Assembly (NCBI RefSeq): GCF_000010665.1
Contig: NC_012796.1
Span: forward strand, 2,633,501-2,697,500
Length of the DNA stretch: 64,000 nucleotides
Reading direction: 5' to 3'
From: Solidesulfovibrio magneticus RS-1
Lineage (GTDB): Bacteria; Desulfobacterota; Desulfovibrionia; Desulfovibrionales; Desulfovibrionaceae
Position numbers and translations under genes: made by a program. Positions within the stretch are counted from its first letter, which is position 1. The number at the start of each line of letters is the position of its first letter. Below the pieces are notes generated by a model that did no database searches, was not told the DNA's origin, and saw only the letters and a list, made by a program, of their open reading frames with translations. This document shows positions 41,210 to 50,214 of this stretch, in pieces.

Positions 41210-41989
41210 ATGGACCTGTTCCACTTTAATCCAGCCATGGTCTTCAGTTTTCTGCTGACCTTCATGCGACTGAGCGTCGTGGTCTTCATGCTGCCCTTTT
41301 ACGGGGCCACGCTTATTCCCAACGTCGTCAAGGCCTCGTTTTGCCTGGTGTTGTCCATGGCACTGTGGCCGCGCCTGGCCTTTGCCGGCACGGCTTTGCC
41401 GGCCAGTCCCTGGACCATAGGGCTTATGTTTCTCGGCGAAGTGCTCATCGGGCTTATGCTCGACATCCTGGTGCGCCTGCTGTTTTCCGCCGCCCAAGCC
41501 GCCGGAGCCATCATGGGCTTTTCCATGGGTTTTTCCCTCATGAACAGCGTCGATCCCATGACCGGCGCATCAGAATCGGGTCTGGGCCACCTCATGAGCC
41601 AGGTGGCCACCATGCTCTTTTTGTGCTTAAATGGTCATCTCTTTCTGCTCTCCGCCCTGGCCCAGAGCTTCGAAATGGTGCCGCCGGGGGGGCTGCTCAT
41701 CAACGCCGCCGTGGGCGAACACCTCATCGTCTTCACCGGTCAGTTGTTCGTCATGGCCATCAAGATTGCCGCGCCCATCCTGGCTTCCATCTTTCTTGTC
41801 GATCTGGCCCTGGCCCTGGTGGCCCGGGCCGCGCCGCAGATGAACGTGCTGTTCATCGGCTTCCCCCTCAAAGTCAGCGTGGGTTTTTTGTTCATGACCA
41901 TGGTCTTCGCGGCCATGACCGTTGTCATCGAGAATTTCCTTCTCGACCTCGAACCCATGTTCCGGCTGGTGCTCAAGGCCTCAAGCTGA
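41210..41989 (+). CDS. fliR: flagellar export gate protein FliR
   Basis: A 259-residue multi-pass membrane protein of the FliR/SctT family, part of the FliP-FliQ-FliR gate of the flagellar type III export apparatus. Six or more hydrophobic helices, FMRLSVVVFMLPFYG near 19 and the SMGFSLMNSVDPMTG segment near 108 are typical. No Shine-Dalgarno sequence precedes the ATG at 41210. A sigma-54-like element ends about 12 bases upstream. First of the contiguous flagellar genes, followed by flhB after 18 bases. Confidence 0.95.
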   Translation: MDLFHFNPAMVFSFLLTFMRLSVVVFMLPFYGATLIPNVVKASFCLVLSMALWPRLAFAGTALPASPWTIGLMFLGEVLIGLMLDILVRLLFSAAQAAGAIMGFSMGFSLMNSVDPMTGASESGLGHLMSQVATMLFLCLNGHLFLLSALAQSFEMVPPGGLLINAAVGEHLIVFTGQLFVMAIKIAAPILASIFLVDLALALVARAAPQMNVLFIGFPLKVSVGFLFMTMVFAAMTVVIENFLLDLEPMFRLVLKASS

Positions 41990-42007
41990 CGCCGCAAAGG
42001 GGCCGCC

Positions 42008-43081
42008 ATGGCCAGAGATCCCAGTAAAACAGAAAAAGCCACCCCCAAACGGGAAAGCAAAGCCCGCGAAAAGGGGTCGGTGCCGCGCAGTCAAGAACTG
42101 CCCAAACTCACCGTGCTCATGGCCGGCCTATTCACCGTGCGTTTCACCCTGGGCAACATCAACGAACAGCTGCAAGAGGTTTTCCGCACCTTTCTCGGCG
42201 GCCGCCTGGACTTTACCGCCACCACCGACGACGTGGCCGCGCTCATGTGGAGCCTGTCGGCCAAGCTGGCCATCATGCTTCTCCCCCTGCTGCTGGTCAT
42301 GGCCGTGGTCGCGTTCGTCACCCAGCGCCTCCAGGTCGGCGAGGTCTGGCGGCCCAAAATCTTTGAACCGGACTTCAGCAACATCGTCAATCCCATGCGA
42401 GGACTGCAGCGCCTGCTGATCAGCGCCCAAACCCTCGTGAATTTGGCCAAACAAACGGCCATGGCCTTCGCCATTTCCTTGGTGCCGTATCTGATTCTTC
42501 GCAAGCGGTTCAACGAATTCCTGCCGTTGTTCTATCAGAGCGTAGACAACATTGCGCTATTTCTTTTGGACAATGGCTTTGACATGGTGCTGTACACCTT
42601 ATTGCCCATGTTCGTCATCGCCATACTAGATGTATGGTACACACGCTGGGATTATGCAGAAAACCTGAAAATGACAAAAGATGAAGTCAAGGACGAGCAC
42701 AAGCAATCTTTTGGTGACCCTCACGTCAAGCAGCAACAAAAGCGCAAGATGATGGAAGTCATGCAGCGCCGAATGCTTCAGGACGTGCCAAAGGCTGACG
42801 TTGTCATCACCAACCCGACCCACATTGCCTGCGCTCTGCGCTACAATCCGCTCGAATCGCCTGCCCCCATGCTCCTGGCCAAGGGGGCCGACTTCATGGC
42901 CGAGAAGATCAAGGACATCGCCAAGGAGCACAAAGTGCCCATCCGCGAAAACAAGCCCTTGGCACAGGCCTTGTATAAGAACGTGGAAATCGGCCAGGTC
43001 ATCCCCGAGGACCTCTACCAGGCGGTCGCCTCGATCCTGGCCCAACTCGACAAGTTCCGGCGTTTCAACCGTCCGCGCTGA
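42008..43081 (+). CDS. flhB: flagellar export switch protein FlhB
   Basis: 357 residues. N-terminal membrane region with four helices (about 30-210), then the cytoplasmic domain with the autocleavage motif NPTH in VITNPTHIACALRY (about 267). FlhB switches export from rod/hook to filament substrates. The basic start MARDPSKTEKATPKR and RREKGSVPRSQEL-like sequence are family-typical. The stretch 42600-42800 is less GC-rich than its surroundings but coding is uninterrupted. Followed 32 bases later by flhA. Confidence 0.97.
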   Translation: MARDPSKTEKATPKRESKAREKGSVPRSQELPKLTVLMAGLFTVRFTLGNINEQLQEVFRTFLGGRLDFTATTDDVAALMWSLSAKLAIMLLPLLLVMAVVAFVTQRLQVGEVWRPKIFEPDFSNIVNPMRGLQRLLISAQTLVNLAKQTAMAFAISLVPYLILRKRFNEFLPLFYQSVDNIALFLLDNGFDMVLYTLLPMFVIAILDVWYTRWDYAENLKMTKDEVKDEHKQSFGDPHVKQQQKRKMMEVMQRRMLQDVPKADVVITNPTHIACALRYNPLESPAPMLLAKGADFMAEKIKDIAKEHKVPIRENKPLAQALYKNVEIGQVIPEDLYQAVASILAQLDKFRRFNRPR

Positions 43082-43113
43082 GGCGACGGCGGGCCGAAAA
43101 GGGTGTCAAAATC

Positions 43114-45219
43114 ATGGCGAAAGCAGCCCAAGCACCGGTCCAGTTCAATTACGAACGGTTCACCAAGCAAGGCGACATCATGCTGGCCGCCGGCGTGGTG
43201 GTCATCCTGTTCGTCATGCTGGTCCCCATCCCGCCGGCCTTTATCGACCTCATGCTCACCTTCTCCATTTCCATAAGCCTGGTGGTTCTGGTCACGAGCA
43301 TGTTCATGGGCTCGCCGCTGGAATTTTCCATCTACCCGACCCTGCTCCTGGTCACCACCCTGCTTCGCCTGTCCATGAACGTGGCCTCCACCCGTTTGAT
43401 TCTCCTCCACGGCGACGAGGGCCCATCGGCGGCCGGACACGTCATCCAGGCCTTTGGCCAGTTCGTGGTCGGCGGCAACTACGTGGTCGGCTGCGTCATC
43501 TTTTTGGTCCTTTTCGCCATCAACAAAAAGGTCATCGTGGCCGGCACCACCCGCATCGCCGAGGTGGCTGCCCGGTTCACCCTCGACGCCATGCCCGGCA
43601 AGCAGATGGCCATTGAAGCCGACCTCAACGCCGGACTGATCAACGAAAAGCAGGCCACCGAACGCCGCGACGCCATCCGCAAGGAGGCCGACTTCTACGG
43701 CGCCATGGATGGCGCAGGCAAGTTCGTCTCCGGAGACGTCACCGCCACCATCATCATCACGGCCATCAACATCTTCGGCGGCTTTTTCATCGGCGTGCTG
43801 CAAAAGGGCATGAATTGGAAGGACGCCGCCCAGACCTACACCCTGTTGACCATCGGCGACGGCCTGGTCTCCATCATCCCGTCCATCATCATCTCCACCT
43901 CGGCCGGCCTCATCGTCTCCCGAGCCGCGGCCGAAGCCAAGATGGGCGAAGAATTCATGGCCCAGCTGACCTTCCACCCGCGCGCCCTGAGGCTGGTCTC
44001 GGGAATGCTGTTCCTGTTCGCCATCGTGCCCGGGTTGCCGACCTTCCCCTTCTTGGCCATGGCCGTCCTGCTCTTTGTGGTGGCCCGGCTGTCCGGCAAG
44101 CAGCAGGAGCTGCTCCAGGGACAGGCCGCCGAACAGGAGAAAAAGCCGGCCCCGGAACTCGAAACCCCCGAAGAGGTCCAGACCCTGCTGCCGCTGGACG
44201 CCCTGGAACTCGAAGTCGGCTACGGCCTCATTCCCCTGGTCGACGAGGAGCAAAACGGCAACCTGCTGGCCCGCATCCGCTCCATCCGCCGCCAGTTCGC
44301 CCTGGACATGGGCGTGGTCATTCCCTCGTTGCACCTGCGCGACAATCTCCAGCTGCGCCCCGGCCAGTACGTGGTGCTCATCAAGGGCAACGAGGTGGCC
44401 TCGGCCGAGATCCTCATCGACCACTACCTGGCCATGGATCCGGGCGACGCCAAGCACCGCATCCAGGGCGTGGAAACGCGGGAACCGGCCTTCAACCTGC
44501 CGGCCCTGTGGGTGCCCGAGCTGCACAAGGAAGAAGCCATGTTGGCCGGCTACACCGTGGTCGATCCGGCCACCGTCATCGCCACCCATTTGACGGAGGT
44601 CTTCAAGCGCCACCTGCACGAATTCCTGGGCCGCCAGGAAGTGCAAACCCTGCTTGAGACCCTGTCCAAGCGCGCCCCCAAGGTCGTGGAGGAACTGGTG
44701 CCCGGAGCCATGAACCTGGGTGGTGTGCAAAAGGTGCTGCAAAACCTCGTGCGCGAAGGCGTGTCCATCCGCGATCTGCTGACCGTGGCCGAAACCATGG
44801 CCGACTACGCCGGCTCGGTCAAAGACCCGGACCAGCTCACGGAATACGTCCGCTCCCGCATGGGCCGCACCATCGTGAAGCCGTATCTGACCGGCGAAGG
44901 GGCCCTGCCCATCATGACGTTGGCTCCCAAGGTCGAAGGCGCGGTCCAGGAAAGCGTGCGCCAGACCGACCACGGCGCCTACCTGGCCATGGAACCCGGC
45001 CTGGCCCAGCGCATCATCCAGGCCATCCAGAAGGCCATGGACAAGGCCATGCTCGGCGACGGCCAGCCGGTGCTTTTGACCTCGCCCCTGGTGCGGCCGC
45101 ACCTGGCCCAGCTGCTCTCGCGGTTCATCCCCAATCTGCCGGTCATCTCCCAGGCCGAGATTCCGGCCGAGATCAAGCTGCAATCCATTGCCAACATAGG
45201 ACTGACCAATGCGGGTTAA
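43114..45219 (+). CDS. flhA: flagellar export protein FlhA
   Basis: 701 residues, the ion-driven core of the flagellar secretion machine. Eight membrane helices occupy the N-terminal 330 residues, including the FHIPEP-type region (ISTSAGLIVSRAAAEA near 262-277) and the conserved TRLILLHGDEGPSAAG loop near 92. The C-terminal cytoplasmic ring domain that docks chaperone-substrate complexes fills 360-695. The last codons overlap flhF by 11 bases, indicating a coupled operon. Confidence 0.97.
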   Translation: MAKAAQAPVQFNYERFTKQGDIMLAAGVVVILFVMLVPIPPAFIDLMLTFSISISLVVLVTSMFMGSPLEFSIYPTLLLVTTLLRLSMNVASTRLILLHGDEGPSAAGHVIQAFGQFVVGGNYVVGCVIFLVLFAINKKVIVAGTTRIAEVAARFTLDAMPGKQMAIEADLNAGLINEKQATERRDAIRKEADFYGAMDGAGKFVSGDVTATIIITAINIFGGFFIGVLQKGMNWKDAAQTYTLLTIGDGLVSIIPSIIISTSAGLIVSRAAAEAKMGEEFMAQLTFHPRALRLVSGMLFLFAIVPGLPTFPFLAMAVLLFVVARLSGKQQELLQGQAAEQEKKPAPELETPEEVQTLLPLDALELEVGYGLIPLVDEEQNGNLLARIRSIRRQFALDMGVVIPSLHLRDNLQLRPGQYVVLIKGNEVASAEILIDHYLAMDPGDAKHRIQGVETREPAFNLPALWVPELHKEEAMLAGYTVVDPATVIATHLTEVFKRHLHEFLGRQEVQTLLETLSKRAPKVVEELVPGAMNLGGVQKVLQNLVREGVSIRDLLTVAETMADYAGSVKDPDQLTEYVRSRMGRTIVKPYLTGEGALPIMTLAPKVEGAVQESVRQTDHGAYLAMEPGLAQRIIQAIQKAMDKAMLGDGQPVLLTSPLVRPHLAQLLSRFIPNLPVISQAEIPAEIKLQSIANIGLTNAG

Positions 45220-46381
45220 GACCTTTCGCGGCGAAAACATGGCGGCTGCCCTCGCCATGATCCGCCAGGAACTCGGCAAGGATGCCGTGATCCTCGGCAC
45301 CCAGAGCGTGCGCGAGGACGGCAAGACCCTTTGCGAGGTCATGGCCGCCTTGGAATATCCGGACAAGGAAGCGCCGCCGCGGCCGGCTCCGGCCGTGCCG
45401 GCCCAATCCGCCGCGCCCAAGGGGCGTCCCGGCAACGGCGCTGCCCCCAAGCCCGGGGGCAAGGTCGCGGTCAAACCCGCCGCCGCAACCATGCCGACTT
45501 CCCCGCAGCCGGCCGACTGGAACCGGGAATGGACCGAGATCAAGGGGCATCTGCTGGCGCTCATGCGCCCCCGCCTGGACCTTTCCTCCCTGACCCCGCG
45601 CCAGCGCCTGGCCCTGGAATACCTGGAACGCGAGGGAGTGGACGAGGCTACCATTTTGGCGCTGTACCGCTCCATCGTGGAACGCGGCGAGGATGCCGTC
45701 ATTCCGGCCCTGTCGCGCCTGGTCGCCGTCAAACCGCTGACGCCGGCGCTGTGGCCCGCCACCGCCCATATGTTCATCGGCCCAAGCGGCGTGGGCAAGA
45801 CCACCATCTTGCTGCGTCTGGCCCTGGACGCCAAACGGCGGGCAAAGGACGGCCCGGTGACCGTGGTCAACGCCGACGCCGGACGCGGCAAGGGCCGGCT
45901 GATGTTGCGCCACTACGCCGAATTGTCCGGCTTGAATTACGCCGAGGCCGACGGTCCGGAAGCCTTTGGCCGGTTCCTGGACGGCGCGGCCAAGGGGGAG
46001 GCGGTCTTCATCGACACGCCAAGTCTGACCCACGGCGGCGGTCCTGAGGCCTGGCTGACCCAGTGGGGCCTGACCGGACGTGACCAACTGGCCGCCCATC
46101 TGGTGCTGTCTCCCACCTATTCCAGCGCCCAGTCCGAGCACTATCTTCGCCTGGCGCGCTGCGAGCATCTTGCCAGCATCATCTGGACGAAGCTCGACGA
46201 AGCCTGTAACTACGGAAGCCTTGTCAATATGGCCCACGCCTCCGGCCTGCCGGTCTCGGCCCTGACCTATGGGCCGGAACTCACCGGCGGCATGGCGGCG
46301 GCCTCGGGCAAGGCGCTCTGGAAACTGCTGTTCAAACGCCAGCTGCCCGGTCAATACCCGGACGCCGACGCCGCAGCCTGA
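45209..46381 (+). CDS. flhF: flagellar SRP-type GTPase FlhF
   Basis: Determines where flagella form, usually at the pole. 390 residues: the N-terminal B domain beginning MRVKTFRGENMAAALAMIRQELG, a Pro/Ala-rich linker (about 55-100), the N domain helices and the NG GTPase with the P-loop GPSGVGKTTIL (about 190-200), VNADAGRGKGR and TKLDEACNYG (G4/G5 region near 330). It begins inside the flhA 3' end and is followed after nine bases by fleN, the standard partner that counterbalances it. Confidence 0.95.
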   Translation: MRVKTFRGENMAAALAMIRQELGKDAVILGTQSVREDGKTLCEVMAALEYPDKEAPPRPAPAVPAQSAAPKGRPGNGAAPKPGGKVAVKPAAATMPTSPQPADWNREWTEIKGHLLALMRPRLDLSSLTPRQRLALEYLEREGVDEATILALYRSIVERGEDAVIPALSRLVAVKPLTPALWPATAHMFIGPSGVGKTTILLRLALDAKRRAKDGPVTVVNADAGRGKGRLMLRHYAELSGLNYAEADGPEAFGRFLDGAAKGEAVFIDTPSLTHGGGPEAWLTQWGLTGRDQLAAHLVLSPTYSSAQSEHYLRLARCEHLASIIWTKLDEACNYGSLVNMAHASGLPVSALTYGPELTGGMAAASGKALWKLLFKRQLPGQYPDADAAA

Positions 46382-46390
46382 GGACGACCC

Positions 46391-47257
46391 ATGTCTGACC
46401 GCACATCCTCCGCCCGCCCGCCCGCCGGCCTCGGCCCGGAACTGCCCCTTGTCCTGTCCGTGACCTCGGGCAAGGGCGGCGTCGGCAAAACCAACCTGTC
46501 CGTTAATCTGGCCTACTGCCTGTCCAAGATGGGCCGCAAGGTGGTGCTGCTCGACGCCGACCTGGGGCTGGCCAACGTGGACATCCTTTTGGGTCTGGCT
46601 CCCAAGATGAATTTGTTCCACCTCTTCCACGAAGGCGTGGAACTGCGCCAGGTCCTTTTGGAGACGCCCTTTGGCTTTTCCATCCTGCCGGCTTCCTCGG
46701 GCATAAGCGACATGCTGGCCCTGTCCACGGGACAAAAGCTCGATCTACTGGAGGCCATGGACTACCTTGAGGGCAAGATCAATTATTTGATTGTGGACAC
46801 GGGCGCGGGAATCAATGATAATGTCATATATTTCAATCTGGCCGCCCGCGAGCGCCTGCTGGTACTGACCACCGAGCCGACCTCGCTGACCGACGCTTAC
46901 GCGCTGATCAAGGTCATGCACTTAAACCACGACGTACACCGTTTCCGGGTCGTGGTGAACATGGCCCCGAGCGTCAAGGCGGCCAAGGCGGTTTTTGCCA
47001 AGCTTTACGCCGCCTGCGACCATTTTCTTTCGGGCATCTCCCTAGACTTCACGGGGTATGTGCCCGCCGATGCGGCCGTCAAGAACGCGGTGATCCGGCA
47101 AAAACCGTTTTGCCACTTGACCCCGGACTCGCCGGCCGCCAAAAAGGTCATGGATCTGGCCCATGTGATCGACTCCTGGGAAGTGGATGCCAAGCTCGAT
47201 GGAAACATCAAATTCTTCTGGAAAAAGCTCCTCTTCCAGGAACAGCCCCTGGCTTAA
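46391..47257 (+). CDS. fleN: flagellar number regulator FleN/FlhG (MinD-like ATPase)
   Basis: 288-residue ParA/MinD-type ATPase with the deviant Walker A SGKGGVGKTNLSVNLA (near 27-42), DADLGLANVDILLG and LIVDTGAGI. FleN restricts flagellar number and, in several bacteria, restrains FleQ-type transcription. The first 20 residues are Pro/Ser-rich and precede the conserved core. Its 3' end overlaps the start of the sigma-factor gene by up to 71 bases. Confidence 0.95.
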   Translation: MSDRTSSARPPAGLGPELPLVLSVTSGKGGVGKTNLSVNLAYCLSKMGRKVVLLDADLGLANVDILLGLAPKMNLFHLFHEGVELRQVLLETPFGFSILPASSGISDMLALSTGQKLDLLEAMDYLEGKINYLIVDTGAGINDNVIYFNLAARERLLVLTTEPTSLTDAYALIKVMHLNHDVHRFRVVVNMAPSVKAAKAVFAKLYAACDHFLSGISLDFTGYVPADAAVKNAVIRQKPFCHLTPDSPAAKKVMDLAHVIDSWEVDAKLDGNIKFFWKKLLFQEQPLA

Positions 47258-47993
47258 GCTCGAGTCCGGGGCGTTTCGATGGGATGATTTTGATGCGCGC
47301 GATCGGCAGGAGATCGTGCGCCATTACTCGCCCAAGATCAAAATCGTGGCCAGTCGGCTGCGGGCCAAGCTGCCGCCGTCGGTGGAGCTAAACGAACTCA
47401 TCAGCGCTGGGGCCATGGGCCTGCTGGAAGCGCTGGGCCGGTTTCGGCCCGAACTGGGCATCAAATTCGAGACCTATGCCGAGTCGCGCATCAAAGGGGC
47501 CATGCTCGACGATCTGCGCCGCATGGACTGGTTTTCCCGGGGCCAGCGCCAGCGGGTGCGCACCCTGGAAGAGGCCAGCCGGCGCATCGAAAACGATTCC
47601 GGCGGGCCGGCCAGTCTGGAACAACTGGCCGAAGCCACGGGGCTGACCGAGCGCGAAGTGTCCATGGGCCTGGAAGCGCTGCAAAACCAGCTGTGCCTGA
47701 GCCTTGACGCCATCACCGAGAACATCTCTTCCTACCAGAAGAACCAGCTCGAAAACGAGCCATATAAATCGGCGGAATTCAAGGAACTCGTCGATAAGCT
47801 GGCATCGCTTATCGATGATTTGACTCCCCGGGAAAAGCTGGTATTATCACTCTATTACGGTGAGGAATTGAACATGCGGGAGACTTCGGAAGTCATGGGC
47901 ATCACCGAAGGCCGCGTCTCCCAACTGCATTCCCAGGCCCTGGCCCGGTTGCGGCAGAAGTTCAAGTCCCAGTACAACATTGAGCAGCATTGA
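47187..47993 (+). CDS. fliA: flagellar sigma-28 factor FliA
   Basis: A 268-residue sigma-70-family factor for late flagellar and chemotaxis genes. Region 2 (about 42-112; LISAGAMGLLEALGRF, KFETYAESRIKGAMLDDLRRMDW), region 3 (120-165) and region 4 (about 205-260; LTPREKLVLSLYYGEELNMRETSEVMG) are complete. The start is uncertain: ATGs at 47187 and 47199 both lie inside fleN, neither has ideal Shine-Dalgarno spacing, and no start codon occurs between them and the first conserved helix. Coupling to fleN translation is therefore likely. Confidence 0.93.
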   Translation: MPSSMETSNSSGKSSSSRNSPWLKLESGAFRWDDFDARDRQEIVRHYSPKIKIVASRLRAKLPPSVELNELISAGAMGLLEALGRFRPELGIKFETYAESRIKGAMLDDLRRMDWFSRGQRQRVRTLEEASRRIENDSGGPASLEQLAEATGLTEREVSMGLEALQNQLCLSLDAITENISSYQKNQLENEPYKSAEFKELVDKLASLIDDLTPREKLVLSLYYGEELNMRETSEVMGITEGRVSQLHSQALARLRQKFKSQYNIEQH

Positions 47994-48098
47994 CGCTGTC
48001 CGGGGCACGCCGAGGCGGCCGCGTCCAGCCGGCCAAGAGCCGGAACAAGCGGATGTTCCAAGGCGACGAGTGAAGCGAGCGAGACAAGGAGACGAGCC

Positions 48099-48482
48099 AT
48101 GGCCGCCAATAAGGAAATGCGCATTCTGGTCGTAGACGACTTCTCCACCATGCGCCGAATCATCAAAAACATCCTGCGCCAGTTGGGCTTCAACAACATC
48201 CTCGAGGCCGACGACGGCAGCACGGCCTGGGAAACGCTCAACAAGGACAAGATCGACTTCATCATCTCCGACTGGAACATGCCCAAGATGCCCGGCATCG
48301 AACTGTTGCGCAAGGTGCGGGGCAGCGAAGAGTTCGCCAACCTGCCCTTCCTCATGGTCACGGCCGAAGCCCAGCAGGAGAACATCATCGAGGCTGTCCA
48401 GGCCAAGGTGTCCAACTACATCGTCAAGCCCTTCACCGCCGAGACCCTCGGCCAGAAGATCGACAAGATATTCGACAAATAG
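48099..48482 (+). CDS. cheY: chemotaxis response regulator CheY
   Basis: A 127-residue single receiver domain very close to enteric CheY. D13/D14 form the acidic pocket, D58 is the phosphoacceptor (ISDWNMP), T87-like VTAEA and K110-like VKPFTAETL complete the switch. Phospho-CheY binds FliM and changes motor rotation. AAGGAGA lies ten bases before the ATG. The gene lies at the end of the fliR-fliA cluster, away from the cheA operon of the window, and a strong hairpin follows. Confidence 0.96.
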   Translation: MAANKEMRILVVDDFSTMRRIIKNILRQLGFNNILEADDGSTAWETLNKDKIDFIISDWNMPKMPGIELLRKVRGSEEFANLPFLMVTAEAQQENIIEAVQAKVSNYIVKPFTAETLGQKIDKIFDK

Positions 48483-48498
48483 CCTTTCCGGCCGACAA

Positions 48499-48529
48499 GG
48501 CGGCCGTCTGCTCCGGGCAGACGGCCGCC
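48499..48529. terminator. strong hairpin after cheY
   Basis: A perfect 13-base stem (48499-48511 with 48517-48529) and a five-base loop. No T tract follows, so it may be a rho-assisted end, an mRNA-stabilising hairpin or an attenuator ahead of fliL. Confidence 0.45.
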
Positions 48530-48627
48530 GCCTAAGGGCCGGGCTTCGGCCCGCGCCCATGCCCATCAAGGCCGTGCCGACGCCACAGGGCGTCCCCTTC
48601 CCGCCGTCCGGTTGACGAGGCCCGACC

Positions 48628-49332
48628 ATGGTTGACGACGACAGCCTCGACGCCCCCATTAAAGCCAAACTGGACGACTCGGAACTCTCCGACGATCTCC
48701 CCAAGGCGTTGCAAAAGGTCGATCTCGACCTCGACGACGCCCCATTCCTCGAAGACGAACCCGAAGAGACACCGCCGCCCGCCGAAGAGACCGGACCGGG
48801 CGACGCCGCAGCCACGGAAGCGCCGGCCAAGCCCAAAAACAAGAAAAAGCTCTTGATCCTGATTGGGCTTGTCGTGCTGCTGCTGGGCGGCGGCGCGGCC
48901 GCCTATTTCCTGTTGCTCAAAAAACCGGCCGCTCCGCCTCCCCCGCCTCCAGTGGAAGCGCCCCACGAGGAGGAGCCGCCTCCCCCGCCGCCGCCTCCCC
49001 CGCCGCCGGAACCGCCCGCGCCCAAGCCGGAAATCGTCCTGACCATGGACCCTTTCCTGGTCGAACTGCCGGACAAGGCCGGTCGCAGCCGCTTTCTGTC
49101 CATCCGTTTCTCGGCGGCCACCACCGAACACGCCGCCGAGCTCGAATTCAAGCGCAACCGCATTGTGGTGCGCGACGCCGTGTATTATTATCTCAAAAAC
49201 AAGAGCCTGGAGTTCTTGACGGACAAGAACAACACCGAGGCCCTCAAAAAGGACGTGCTGTCGGTCATCAACCAGTTCATCGGCCCCCAAGCCCTGGATA
49301 ACCTGATTATCGAGGACTATCTGGTGAAATGA
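48628..49332 (+). CDS. fliL: FliL-family flagellar basal-body protein
   Basis: 234 residues. An acidic cytoplasmic N-terminus of about 70 residues is followed by one membrane helix (about 72-93, LLILIGLVVLLLGGG), a Pro/Glu spacer (about 98-130) with runs of prolines, and the periplasmic FliL domain (about 135-234; MDPFLVELPDKAGRSRFLSIRFSA is described by position 142-165). FliL sits round the stator and supports torque. The N-terminal extension and proline spacer make it longer than enteric FliL. One base separates it from the next gene. Confidence 0.9.
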   Translation: MVDDDSLDAPIKAKLDDSELSDDLPKALQKVDLDLDDAPFLEDEPEETPPPAEETGPGDAAATEAPAKPKNKKKLLILIGLVVLLLGGGAAAYFLLLKKPAAPPPPPPVEAPHEEEPPPPPPPPPPPEPPAPKPEIVLTMDPFLVELPDKAGRSRFLSIRFSAATTEHAAELEFKRNRIVVRDAVYYYLKNKSLEFLTDKNNTEALKKDVLSVINQFIGPQALDNLIIEDYLVK

Positions 49333-49333
49333 G

Positions 49334-49654
49334 ATGCCCATCGATCTGACCACCGTCATTCAAGCCGTGCCCTATGTGCAAAACGTGGCCCACGCCGAAC
49401 TGGTGAGTCCCGAGGCCCAGCTTGCGGCTTCCCAGGCCCTGACCCAGCAAGCCCTGGCCGAGCAGAACAAGCAGACCCAGCGCATTGAGAAGCAGGACGA
49501 AATGGATTCCGTGCGTGACGAGGAAAAACGGCGGGGGGCCGGCCAGCCGCGCCAGCGCCGGGCCAGGGCGGCCCAGCCCGAGCCGGACGAGGAAGCGACC
49601 CAGGCCAGCAACCCCACGCCCTTTGCCGGCCACATCATCAATATGAAGGTATAG
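49334..49654 (+). CDS. small hypothetical protein of the flagellar cluster
   Basis: 106 residues with no recognised family. An amphipathic N-terminus (PIDLTTVIQAVPYVQN) leads into an Ala/Gln-rich helix (about 24-60), a charged Arg/Glu/Pro segment (60-92) and the terminal PFAGHIINMKV. There are no cysteines or membrane helices. It begins one base after the fliL stop, so it is translated with fliL and is probably motility-related. The C-terminal 'GHIINMKV' ending looks deliberate and may be a conserved tail. Confidence 0.65.
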   Translation: MPIDLTTVIQAVPYVQNVAHAELVSPEAQLAASQALTQQALAEQNKQTQRIEKQDEMDSVRDEEKRRGAGQPRQRRARAAQPEPDEEATQASNPTPFAGHIINMKV

Positions 49655-49797
49655 CACAGGCTGCGGCGTGCGCATGGTCCCGGGAGCCGGCCGACCAGTG
49701 TGGGGCCGACGCCCAGGTCGGCCAGCCGACGCATCTTGCAGACAAGCGACTGTGATAGAGTTTTGTTTCAAACGTTTTGCCCCGGACCCCACCACCC

Positions 49798-50214
49798 ATG
49801 AACGGCTATTCCACACTGGTCATCTTTCTCACGGTCAGCGAACTGGCCTTGCTGCTTCTGGTCGTGCTGTTTTTCTCGCGCCTGCGCCGGTCCGAAGAAT
49901 TGCTGGCCCGGCTGCAAAAAAACCAGGACGCGCTGCTCAAAAAGCTCGACTTCAACGCCAAACTCGAACAGGAGCTGGTGGGAAGTTTCCAGCGCCGCCA
50001 AGCCGAGCTGGCCGATCTGGACCAGAAGCTGGAGGAGCGCAGCCGGCAGTTGGAAAAGCTTGTGCGCAAGGCCGAGGAATTCACCCGCTCCCCGGATTTC
50101 CTGCGCCAAGTCATCGTCAACGGCGCGCGCCGGGGCCAGTCGCCCCAGGCCCTGGCCAAGGCCACGGGGCTGTCCCTGGATGAAGTGGAATTGATTTTGA
50201 CGCGCCAGGGCTAG
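49798..50214 (+). CDS. small membrane-anchored coiled-coil protein
   Basis: 138 residues from the ATG at 49798. One membrane helix (about 5-27), a long coiled coil (about 30-98, heptads of Leu/Glu/Lys/Gln) and a C-terminal helical module (about 105-136, GQSPQALAKATGLSLDEVELIL) that looks like a small HTH. No Shine-Dalgarno sequence is evident, and a TTG seven codons upstream is an alternative start. Role unknown; its place after the flagellar genes and before lolA on the opposite strand gives a weak hint only. The last four bases overlap lolA tail to tail. Confidence 0.65.
   Translation: MNGYSTLVIFLTVSELALLLLVVLFFSRLRRSEELLARLQKNQDALLKKLDFNAKLEQELVGSFQRRQAELADLDQKLEERSRQLEKLVRKAEEFTRSPDFLRQVIVNGARRGQSPQALAKATGLSLDEVELILTRQG

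Noticed and set aside
43015-45891. Long minus-strand open frame of more than 900 codons opposite flhA
   Set aside because: Antisense artefact of GC-rich codon usage; flhA has complete family motifs on the plus strand.
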